A stretch of 64,000 nt of DNA from Grimontia hollisae CIP 101886. Its GTDB lineage: Bacteria > Pseudomonadota > Gammaproteobacteria > Enterobacterales > Vibrionaceae. This document shows, piece after piece, positions 1-9,620 of the stretch (positions within the stretch are counted from its first letter, which is position 1; each line of letters opens with the position of its first letter). The position numbers and the translations under genes are program-made. The stretch covers positions 62,001 through 126,000 of the forward strand of contig NZ_ADAQ01000009.1 in NCBI RefSeq assembly GCF_000176515.1, in the 5' to 3' direction. The notes beneath the pieces were generated by a model. That model searched no databases. It was not told the DNA's origin and was given only the letters and a program-made list of their open reading frames with translations.

Positions 1-447
1 CTTCGCCTTGGCCTTTGCACTGTCGAAGGTGAACGGGCGGCGTTCCCCCTTAAAATGCGCTATGCGAGGGATTTTGTCGTTGATCGCGTCGCGCTGGTTG
101 GCGATGCAGCCCATACCATTCACCCACTGGCCGGTCAGGGCGTCAACCTTGGGCTGTTAGATGCCGCCACGCTGGCACAGGAGCTGGTTCGCCTGAGCAA
201 TGAAGGCAAAGACGTCGGTGAAAAAGCCAACCTGCGCACCTTTGAACGCTGGCGCAAGGCCGAAGCGGCGCAAATGATTGCCGCCATGCAGGGCTTTCGC
301 GATCTGTTTGCCGGTGAAAACCCGGCGAAGAAACTAATCCGCGGAATTGGCCTGATGGCAGCAGCAACCCTGCCGGGCATCAAGACGCAGTTTATCAAGC
401 GGGCGTTGGGGCTGACGGGCGATTTGCCGGAGCTGGCGAAGAAGTAG
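1..447 (+). CDS. ubiI: UbiI-type FAD-dependent ubiquinone hydroxylase, C-terminal part
   Basis: This is the last 148 residues of an aromatic-ring hydroxylase of the UbiH/UbiF/UbiI group; the frame is open at the left edge, so the gene starts outside the window. The second FAD/ribityl-binding motif is intact (VGDAAH at fragment residues 33-38, followed by HPLAGQGVNLG). The tail with GFRDLFAG, KKLIR and the LPGIK...ALGLTGDLP ending resembles UbiI (VisC) more than UbiF or UbiH, which have other residues around the GD motif. UbiI performs the C5 hydroxylation step of ubiquinone synthesis at the inner membrane face. UbiI rather than a paralogue is inferred from the tail only. Confidence 0.8.
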   Translation, partial: LRLGLCTVEGERAAFPLKMRYARDFVVDRVALVGDAAHTIHPLAGQGVNLGLLDAATLAQELVRLSNEGKDVGEKANLRTFERWRKAEAAQMIAAMQGFRDLFAGENPAKKLIRGIGLMAAATLPGIKTQFIKRALGLTGDLPELAKK

Positions 448-510
448 GTTTGAGGTTTGTCAAAGTAGTTTGGTTTTATGCGTTGCCAGCCCCTAGGAGG
501 AAGTTAGCCT

Positions 511-897
511 TCACTTAGAACTAGAACCAAACATCCCTTTTAATATAATAACCATCAACCCGATAACTGTAGCAAGAGTTGTGGTTATAAAGGTAATCAT
601 AACCGACTCTGGAATTTCTTTGCCATTTTGCAAGAAAGAAGAAATATATAACCAAAAAACCAAGGCTGAAAAAATTGTGAACTTTTCCATAAACGAGAAA
701 GTTTTATCAGCTAAATCTTTTCTCATTTTTGTATTGTTTTTAGTATCATCAATGCCTGCTCTAAGTTCATCGATTTCAGCCTGCATTTTTTGTATCTCTA
801 ATTGAAGCTTTAGCTCGGCTACTTCGTCAGATAACTCACTTTCATCTTTTGGCGATGTTTCTTTGAAATCCGCGTTTACATTAATGTCTGAAATCAT
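511..897 (-). CDS. Small two-helix membrane protein, candidate Panacea-partner toxin
   Basis: This 128-residue protein was not recognised as a named family. Residues 1-20 are polar; residues 21-50 are charged with coiled-coil heptad character (ELKLQLEIQKMQAEIDEL). Two hydrophobic helices follow at about 73-89 and 98-118, joined by a short polar loop, and the tail is short (GSSSK). There is no signal peptide or enzymatic motif. Its ATG overlaps the TGA of the upstream Panacea-domain gene (ATGA), so the two are almost certainly co-transcribed and translationally coupled. Base composition is clearly AT-richer than the flanking ubiI and eno. Panacea proteins are known antitoxins for diverse partners, including membrane-active ones, so a membrane-targeting toxin role is inferred from position and topology only. 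A phage-defence effector is an alternative. Confidence 0.72.
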   Translation of the reverse strand: MISDINVNADFKETSPKDESELSDEVAELKLQLEIQKMQAEIDELRAGIDDTKNNTKMRKDLADKTFSFMEKFTIFSALVFWLYISSFLQNGKEIPESVMITFITTTLATVIGLMVIILKGMFGSSSK

Positions 898-1373
898 AGA
901 GATGAAGCTTGTCCTGTCGCTTTGATGTTCTCATAATGTGCGCGGATAACATCGTTTGGCATTACTGCGTTATAGGTAGCATTTCCACAATGGTCATACC
1001 AAATCTTATGCCATGGGCTACCTTCTTTATGTGTAAGTTCACGCAGTTGCCAGCCATCGAATTTGCCAAAGTTCTTGTAAGCACCTGCTACAATCTCTTT
1101 TTCTTCAGTGGTCAGGTCATCACAAGCGGAGATTTCTTTGTTAAGATCAATGTTACCATTGATATATTTTTTGTATCTGTGATACAAAACAGGGATGACT
1201 GGACCATGCTTCCATGCATTAACTTCTTCATCTAGGAGTGGTTTTCCTGTATAGCCAAGAGACAAGCCGTGTGCAGTGTACACAAGCTTTTGAATCTGCA
1301 TGTTTGTTATGCTTTTTTTGTTTTCTTTAGCTAATCTTAAAAACTCATTAGCTACACTCAACGCTTTAGCCAT
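894..1373 (-). CDS. Panacea-domain (DUF4065) protein, putative antitoxin
   Basis: This 159-residue protein has the hallmarks of the Panacea (DUF4065, SocA-like) domain: the N-terminal helix with NMQIQKLVYTAHG (24-36), the signature W-K-H-G-P-V-I-P (54-61), and a mostly helical C-terminal half ending in the usual W-x-x-I-W region near 120. Panacea domains act as hyperpromiscuous antitoxins that neutralise unrelated toxins encoded beside them. Here the gene comes first, as expected for an antitoxin, and overlaps the downstream membrane-protein gene by 4 bp. The start is ATG at 1373, preceded on the minus strand by a purine-rich GGTAGGGGGG ribosome binding site. A promoter with an embedded palindrome lies about 40-70 bp upstream. 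The region is AT-rich, suggesting horizontal acquisition. Domain call is strong; antitoxin role is inference from the family. Confidence 0.85.
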   Translation of the reverse strand: MAKALSVANEFLRLAKENKKSITNMQIQKLVYTAHGLSLGYTGKPLLDEEVNAWKHGPVIPVLYHRYKKYINGNIDLNKEISACDDLTTEEKEIVAGAYKNFGKFDGWQLRELTHKEGSPWHKIWYDHCGNATYNAVMPNDVIRAHYENIKATGQASSL

Positions 1374-1414
1374 GCAGCCCCCCTACCTATAAGTAACGCT
1401 TGATTCATTGTGAG

Positions 1415-1443
1415 TGTATAACAGTTTACTGTTGTTTTGTCCA
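1415..1443 (-). promoter_or_regulatory. Promoter of the Panacea gene pair
   Basis: Read on the minus strand there is a -35 of TGGACA (1438-1443), a 17-base spacer and a -10 of TATACA (1415-1420) preceded by TG one base earlier, an extended -10. This points at the Panacea gene, whose ATG is 42 bases further on. The match is 5/6 at -35 and 4/6 at -10 with ideal spacing. Assignment is from sequence only. Confidence 0.6.
1420..1433. promoter_or_regulatory. Palindromic operator candidate inside the promoter
   Basis: AACAGT and ACTGTT form a perfect 6-bp inverted repeat separated by TT. It lies between the -35 and -10 and touches the first base of the -10, the usual place for a repressor site. Autorepression by the antitoxin or the toxin-antitoxin complex is the natural reading, as in many type II modules, but Panacea proteins lack an obvious helix-turn-helix, so the binder is unknown. 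Confidence 0.45.
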
Positions 1444-1747
1444 GTAATTTCTTAGGAGGCTAACAACATATGAGCCCTTCTCCGGTCAATAGGCAATAGC
1501 CTTCTTTCTGGTTGCACCAGCAGCCAATGCTCTCGATCAACAAAGTCGTCTACTTCGTTTCCCCAAACTAAAGTTATCCAAAGTAGACACCCGAGTGAAC
1601 AAGTGCCAACTCACTTTTGTGTCCAAAAATCCATTCACACCTTAATCTATTCAAATTGCATGGTTCGAGGGAACAGAAGCAACAAAGCAGTCTGGGAGCG
1701 TATAAATTTCTCCCCTCTCGAACTCCACTTACCCGATATACCACACA
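1444..1747. other. Intergenic stretch without a supported gene
   Basis: About 300 bases between the Panacea promoter and the eno terminator. The overlapping frames here (for example 1603-1785) have no recognisable product. One oddity is a perfect Shine-Dalgarno (TAGGAGG, 1453-1459) placed 10 bases before ATG at 1470 that opens a frame of only nine codons (1470-1499, plus strand). This could be a leader peptide or the remnant of a deleted gene. No RNA gene was recognised. Confidence 0.4.
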
Positions 1748-1775
1748 AAAAAAACGGCGCCTTTTCAGCGCCGTT
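1748..1775 (-). terminator. Rho-independent terminator after eno
   Basis: Arms AACGGCGC (1753-1760) and GCGCCGTT (1768-1775) enclose a 7-base loop. On the minus strand the stem is followed by an eight-T tract, placing transcription stop just beyond the eno stop codon. Confidence 0.9.
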
Positions 1776-1803
1776 TCTTATTTAGCCAGCTTCAGGTCAG
1801 CGA

Positions 1804-3123
<1,320 letters not shown>

Positions 3124-3141
3124 TCATATAGCTTAAGAATG

Positions 3142-3175
3142 CGAAAAAGCGGCCGCACTACCTTCGCGACCGCTT
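3142..3175 (-). terminator. Terminator or attenuator between pyrG and eno
   Basis: On the minus strand AAGCGGTCGC (3166-3175) pairs with GCGGCCGCTT (3147-3156), with one G-T pair, followed by a run of five T. It would end or attenuate pyrG transcripts before eno. Confidence 0.65.
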
Positions 3176-3186
3176 CCTTTTTTCAG

Positions 3187-4851
<1,665 letters not shown>

Positions 4852-4961
4852 TTATTGGAAATCTGGACGGGACGACATGTTACCAGAGCCAGAAACTTCC
4901 CACAACGTGAAAACTATCACACGGAATGCCGTTTTTTTTTGTCATAAATCAATTGAGTGAT

Positions 4962-5780
4962 TTACGACGATGTGTTGCCCTCATCACGTTTTACTTCCTG
5001 CCACAACATTTCGAGTTCATCTTGATGACTTTCGTGCAAATTTTTACCCTTTTCGCGTAATTTCATTTCAACATTCCGAAAACGTTTTTCGAATTTCAGG
5101 TTGGCTTTGCGAAGTGCCCTTTCGGGATTGGTGCCAAGATGCCGTGCCAGGTTGACAACAGCAAACAGCAAATCGCCGATTTCTTCATCCACACGCTGCT
5201 GGTCAACATCCACCATCAGCGCCTCTTCCATCACCTCTTCTAGCTCTTCCTGCACTTTTTCAGCAACAGGGCCAACAGAATCCCAGTCAAAGCCAAACCG
5301 TGCACACCGTTTTTGCAGTTTGGCTGCCCGCCCCAATGCCGGGAGCGATGTCGGTACATCATCGAGAATGCTGGGTTCAGCATCCGGTTTGGCTTTTGCT
5401 GCACGTTCCTGAGCTTTGATACCTTCCCAATCGGCTTTTTCCAGCGGATTGCCCTCGGCATCTTTTTCACCAAACACGTGCGGATGCCTGCGCACCAGCT
5501 TGTCGCAGATCGCACCGGCGATGTCTTCAAAGTCGAACAGCCCCTGCTCTTTACCGAGTTGACTATAGAACACAATCTGGAACAGCAGATCGCCCAGCTC
5601 GTCGCGCACATCGGCCCATTCCTGGCGCTCAATGGCATCCACGGCTTCAAAAGTTTCTTCGACGGTGTAAGGAATTATGGAATCGAATGTTTGCTTCCTG
5701 TCCCACTCACAGCCGTTTTCCGGGTCTCTGAGGGTGGCCATAATTTCCAGCAATTCTTGCATTCGTGACAGTGTTTTCAT
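4962..5780 (-). CDS. mazG: Nucleoside triphosphate pyrophosphohydrolase MazG
   Basis: MazG hydrolyses (d)NTPs to monophosphates and PPi and is reported to lower ppGpp levels during starvation. At 272 residues it is slightly longer than the E. coli protein (263). Two tandem MazG folds are visible, each with the acidic EExxE/ExxD metal-binding motif: EETFEAVD with DELGDLLFQ in the first, EEIGDLLFAV in the second. It follows relA on the same strand (60 bp), so the ppGpp synthetase and this enzyme are genetic neighbours. A stem-loop ending in a T-run between the two should reduce read-through from relA. Confidence 0.95.
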   Translation of the reverse strand: MKTLSRMQELLEIMATLRDPENGCEWDRKQTFDSIIPYTVEETFEAVDAIERQEWADVRDELGDLLFQIVFYSQLGKEQGLFDFEDIAGAICDKLVRRHPHVFGEKDAEGNPLEKADWEGIKAQERAAKAKPDAEPSILDDVPTSLPALGRAAKLQKRCARFGFDWDSVGPVAEKVQEELEEVMEEALMVDVDQQRVDEEIGDLLFAVVNLARHLGTNPERALRKANLKFEKRFRNVEMKLREKGKNLHESHQDELEMLWQEVKRDEGNTSS

Positions 5781-5804
5781 CTGCTACCTTCGGTTGCCAC
5801 AACG

Positions 5805-5828
5805 AAAAAGGGAAAGCCGTGCTTTCCC
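5805..5828 (-). terminator. Terminator between relA and mazG
   Basis: GGGAAAGC and GCTTTCCC (5810-5817, 5821-5828) form an 8-bp stem with a 3-base loop, followed on the minus strand by five T. It lies 12 bases after the relA stop, so mazG expression must depend on read-through or its own promoter. Confidence 0.8.
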
Positions 5829-5840
5829 CTTTGATGATTG

Positions 5841-8051
5841 TCAGTGAAGCCGCTTGGCTTCATGCACATCCTTGACCTGTTCAAGGCGGGAAATCACCCG
5901 GCTCAATACATCAAGGTCGCCCAGTTCCAGATCAAAGTCCATGATCGACAACTGCTGTTTAAAATCGACCCGGCTTTGCATGCCGGAGACTTTCACTTTC
6001 TCGTTGGTCAGTACATGGGTGAGATCTTTAATCAAACCGCTGCGCTCTGAGGCCGATACCCGCACCGTGATTTGGTAGCTGCCGATGTAGCCACTGCCCC
6101 AGACCGTCTCAATGATACGCTCGGGCGCATGGTGGCGAAGCTCGGCAAGCTGCTCACAATCGGCGCGGTGAACCGAGATACCACGGCCTTGAGTAACATA
6201 ACCTTCAATATCATCGCCCGGGATAGGCTGACAACAGCGCGCCAGGTGAGTCATCAGGTTATCCACCCCCTCCACTACCACGGCATCACGGCGTGGCCGC
6301 TTGGTGGAGGTTGCCGCTTCTGCCTGCGCCAGCTTTTCACGAAGCTGCTGGTCTTCCTGCTCCTTGGTCAGTTTGTTGACCACGGAATTGATGTAGTTGA
6401 TCACCTGATTAATGCGCAGGTCACCGCTGCCCACACCGGCATAGACTTCATCGAGACTGTTGACGTTAAAGCGCTTCATAGCAAGGGCGGCGTCTTTACT
6501 GGCAGCGCCGATTTTCGCCAGCTCGGCATCCATGATTTCCTTGCCCGCCTCAACATTTTTCTCACGCGCCTGCTTGCGGAACCAGGCGTTGATCTTGGCG
6601 CGTGCCCGGCCTGACGTGACAAAGCCAAGGCTTGGGTTTAGCCAGTCGCGGGACGGATTGGGCTCTTTCTGGGTGATGATTTCAACCTGATCGCCCATGT
6701 TAAGGTGGTAGGTAAACGGCACTATTCGCCCTTCCACCTTGGCACCGATACAGCGGTGACCCACTTCCGAGTGAATGTGGTAGGCAAAATCGAGCGGTGT
6801 GGCACCGCTTGGCAAATCCACCACATCCCCTTTTGGGGTGAAGGCGTAAACGCGATCGTCAAACACCTGGCTGCGCAGTTCATCCAGCATTTCGCCGGAA
6901 TCCGACATTTCTTCCTGCCAGGCCAGCAGCTTCCGCAGCCAGGTAATTTTCTCGTCGTAACCGCTCCGGCCCGCTGATGCCCCTTCTTTATATTTCCAGT
7001 GTGCGGCCACACCCAGCTCAGCATCATCGTGCATCTGCTTGGTACGGATTTGGATTTCTACCGTTTTGCCTTCCGGCCCCAGCACCACGGTGTGAATGGA
7101 CTGATAACCGTTAGGCTTGGGGTTGGCGACATAGTCATCAAACTCTTTCGGCAGGTGACGGTATTTGGTGTGCACAACCCCAAGGGCAGCGTAACAGTCC
7201 TGCAATTGGTCAGCAATAATGCGCACGGCACGCACATCAAACAGCTCATCAAACGCCAGCCCTTTTTTCTGCATCTTGCGCCAGATGCTGTAAATATGTT
7301 TGGGGCGGCCGTAGACCTGAGCGTTGATGTTGGACGCTTCCATCGCGTTTTGCAGATCGGACACAAAGGCCTCGATATATTGCTCGCGGTCAATGCGTCG
7401 CTCCGCCAGTTGTTTGGCGATTTGCTTATAGGTAGTGGCATGCTGGTAACGGAAGGCGTAGTCTTCAATTTCCCACTTCAGCTGGCCAATGCCCAGCCGG
7501 TTTGCCAATGGCGCATAAATATTGGCGCACTCTTTGGCCACCGCCTGACGTACCTCATCCGGCTCGTTTTTCACTTCACGCAGGTAGGTGATGCGCTCGG
7601 CAAGTTTGATCACCACGCAGCGAAAATCATCCACCATCGACAGCAACATGCGCCGCACATTGTCCACTTGCGCGGCAGTGGCCTGTTCATTGTTGGCATT
7701 CAGGTGGCGAATTGCCGCCATTTCCTGAACCCCTGCCACCAGTTTGGCGATATTGCTGCCATAGCGCTCTTGTAACAGCTCAAGGCTGAGCACGCCATCT
7801 TCGACCATGGGGAACAGCAGGGCAGCAAGGAGGGTGTCCTTGTCCATACTCAGGGTGACAAGGATTTCAATCATCTCCCGGCCACACCAGAGCGACTGTG
7901 CGAGCGTTTGCTCATCCCCCAGTGTCTGGCAATAGTGATAGGCTTCCGTTAAAGCCTGAGACACAACAGCTTCCTGGGCAAGGCCTTCCACCCAGCGTTC
8001 AAGCACAAATTCTTTATTGTTGTTTAGGTGCGCGCCACGAATTGCGACCAT
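5841..8051 (-). CDS. relA: (p)ppGpp synthetase I RelA
   Basis: RelA is the ribosome-associated stringent factor that transfers pyrophosphate from ATP to GDP/GTP on sensing uncharged tRNA. The protein is 736 residues, close to E. coli RelA (744). Domains in order: a degenerate HD region (about 40-180) lacking the hydrolase HD residues, the synthetase domain (about 240-345) with the RelA-type acidic EFDD motif (303-306) instead of the RxKD of bifunctional enzymes, TGS (about 400-462), the ZFD/RIS region with the CC pair near 612 (ARCCQP), and a C-terminal ACT domain. It is therefore a synthetase-only enzyme. It is downstream of rlmD (61 bp) and upstream of mazG. The tRNA promoter at 55301 has the GC-rich discriminator expected of a ppGpp target. 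Confidence 0.97.
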   Translation of the reverse strand: MVAIRGAHLNNNKEFVLERWVEGLAQEAVVSQALTEAYHYCQTLGDEQTLAQSLWCGREMIEILVTLSMDKDTLLAALLFPMVEDGVLSLELLQERYGSNIAKLVAGVQEMAAIRHLNANNEQATAAQVDNVRRMLLSMVDDFRCVVIKLAERITYLREVKNEPDEVRQAVAKECANIYAPLANRLGIGQLKWEIEDYAFRYQHATTYKQIAKQLAERRIDREQYIEAFVSDLQNAMEASNINAQVYGRPKHIYSIWRKMQKKGLAFDELFDVRAVRIIADQLQDCYAALGVVHTKYRHLPKEFDDYVANPKPNGYQSIHTVVLGPEGKTVEIQIRTKQMHDDAELGVAAHWKYKEGASAGRSGYDEKITWLRKLLAWQEEMSDSGEMLDELRSQVFDDRVYAFTPKGDVVDLPSGATPLDFAYHIHSEVGHRCIGAKVEGRIVPFTYHLNMGDQVEIITQKEPNPSRDWLNPSLGFVTSGRARAKINAWFRKQAREKNVEAGKEIMDAELAKIGAASKDAALAMKRFNVNSLDEVYAGVGSGDLRINQVINYINSVVNKLTKEQEDQQLREKLAQAEAATSTKRPRRDAVVVEGVDNLMTHLARCCQPIPGDDIEGYVTQGRGISVHRADCEQLAELRHHAPERIIETVWGSGYIGSYQITVRVSASERSGLIKDLTHVLTNEKVKVSGMQSRVDFKQQLSIMDFDLELGDLDVLSRVISRLEQVKDVHEAKRLH

Positions 8052-8112
8052 TTCACTTTCCTGTTTTTCTTATCCTTAAACCGGCCATCGCCATGACAGC
8101 CGGATGGGCAAC

Positions 8113-9429
8113 TTACTCTCTGACAAACAGTGCCATCGACTCCAGATGCCCGGTATGAGGGAACATATCCAACATGCCCAGCCGAACCAACTGATACCCG
8201 TTTTCGAGCAGTACCTGACTGTCTCGCGCCAGGGTTGCCGGGTTGCAGGACACATACACAACCCGCTCAGCCTCGGATTGTGCCACATAAGGCATCACCT
8301 CTAAAGCACCGGCACGTGCGGGGTCGAGCAAAATTTTATTGTACTGCTCTTTTCCCCAGACCGTTCCTGTCACATCAAGTTCCAGGTTGGCATGGTAGAA
8401 ACGTGCGTTTGCCTGATTATTGCTCAACGCATTCTGCGAGGCACGTGCAACCATCTCTTCCACCCCTTCAATGCCCACCACGGCTTTCACTTTTTCCGCC
8501 AGTGGCAAACTGAAGTTACCCAGTCCACAGAACAGATCAAGCACCTTGTCTGATTCATCTAGCGCCAGCCAGTCTAACGCCTGTGCAATCATCTTTTCAT
8601 TGATGTCAGCATTGACCTGGATAAAATCCTGTGGCTCAAACGCCAGGGTTTGCCCACCGATGGAATAAGCGGGCTGCGGTCCTGTCAGGCGGACAACCTC
8701 GCCGTCTTCCTGTTGCAGGTAAAGCACCAGGTTATGCTCTCCGGCAAAGGCTTTGAGTCGGCTGATGTCCTCGTCATGCAACAGCTTGATGGCACGCACC
8801 AGCAAAACGCGCCCGGCATCCGAGTCCACCAGCTCGATATGACCAATAATGCGACGACCTCGCAGCCCATCAAGCAGGGAATACACCCCGGGCAGCAAGG
8901 CATTCAGTTCGGTGCTGAGCACCGGACAGTCTGTCACCGTCACAATGTCATTCGTGCTGCGCTGGCGGAATCCCATTTCCAGCTCACCCTGTTTGCTGAC
9001 TTTCACACTGAGGCGGGCGCGGCGACGATACGCCAGCGGCTTAGAAATAACTGGGGCATCCTGCGCCAGATCAGCCGACGCAAATTTCTTCATCAACTGT
9101 GAAAGGGTGGCTTGCTTGGCCTCGATTTGCGCTTCATGGCTCAGATGCTGGAGGTTACAGCCTCCACATACGCCATAATGCCGACAGAAGGGTTTGATGC
9201 GCTCAGCACTGGCTTTCACCACTTTGATCAGGCGCGCGCGGGCAAACTGGCGTTTGTCTTCGGTCAGTTGCACCACCACCTCTTCGCCCGGCAAGGCACC
9301 GGCGACAAACACCGGCTTCTTACCATCAAATGCCACACCGTCCCCCTGATGGTCGAGACGCACTACTGAGAAGGCTTTATGTTTGGTATCGAGAGTTTTT
9401 TTCTTCTGTGGCTTAAAAAAACGCGCCAT
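8113..9429 (-). CDS. rlmD: 23S rRNA (uracil-1939-C5)-methyltransferase RlmD
   Basis: RlmD (RumA) methylates U1939 of 23S rRNA with SAM. From the ATG at 9429 the protein has 438 residues; a longer frame begins with TTG at 9456, but its extra nine residues are not family-like, and MARFFKPQKK matches the usual vibrio N-terminus. Domains: TRAM (about 13-70), a [4Fe-4S] cluster region with C82, C88 and C91 (GVCGGC) and a later cysteine in TDCPVLS, and a SAM-dependent methyltransferase domain with DLFCGLGNFSLPLA and the catalytic cysteine in VSCNPATLARD. It is divergent from barA and upstream of relA, as in E. coli. Confidence 0.95.
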   Translation of the reverse strand: MARFFKPQKKKTLDTKHKAFSVVRLDHQGDGVAFDGKKPVFVAGALPGEEVVVQLTEDKRQFARARLIKVVKASAERIKPFCRHYGVCGGCNLQHLSHEAQIEAKQATLSQLMKKFASADLAQDAPVISKPLAYRRRARLSVKVSKQGELEMGFRQRSTNDIVTVTDCPVLSTELNALLPGVYSLLDGLRGRRIIGHIELVDSDAGRVLLVRAIKLLHDEDISRLKAFAGEHNLVLYLQQEDGEVVRLTGPQPAYSIGGQTLAFEPQDFIQVNADINEKMIAQALDWLALDESDKVLDLFCGLGNFSLPLAEKVKAVVGIEGVEEMVARASQNALSNNQANARFYHANLELDVTGTVWGKEQYNKILLDPARAGALEVMPYVAQSEAERVVYVSCNPATLARDSQVLLENGYQLVRLGMLDMFPHTGHLESMALFVRE

Positions 9430-9620
9430 GGCTCTTGGTTCCAGCTTTCTGCGCAAACCGGTATGGTGGTTTGCGCATAGATTCGAATATTGGCGGCCAG
9501 CCAGTTGTGATAACCTGCTGAATTCTCGCCGTCAGCTTTGGTGTCGATGCGCACCTCTGTTTAGAATGGTTCTTAGGTACGCCGCAAAAATGACGGCAAT
9601 TCTCCCACAGAATAGACAGC

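Noticed and set aside
494..1459. TAGGAGG at 494-500 and 1453-1459 as target-site duplication of the Panacea island
   Set aside because: Seven bases identical to a common Shine-Dalgarno are too short and too common to be called an insertion scar; flanks do not match.
4900..4945. Hairpin ACGG-AATG-CCGT followed by nine T on the plus strand between mazG and pyrG
   Set aside because: No plus-strand gene ends here, and the stem is only 4 bp; likely chance.
9430..9456. RlmD starting at TTG 9456
   Set aside because: The extra nine residues are not family-like, and the ATG at 9429 gives the usual N-terminus.
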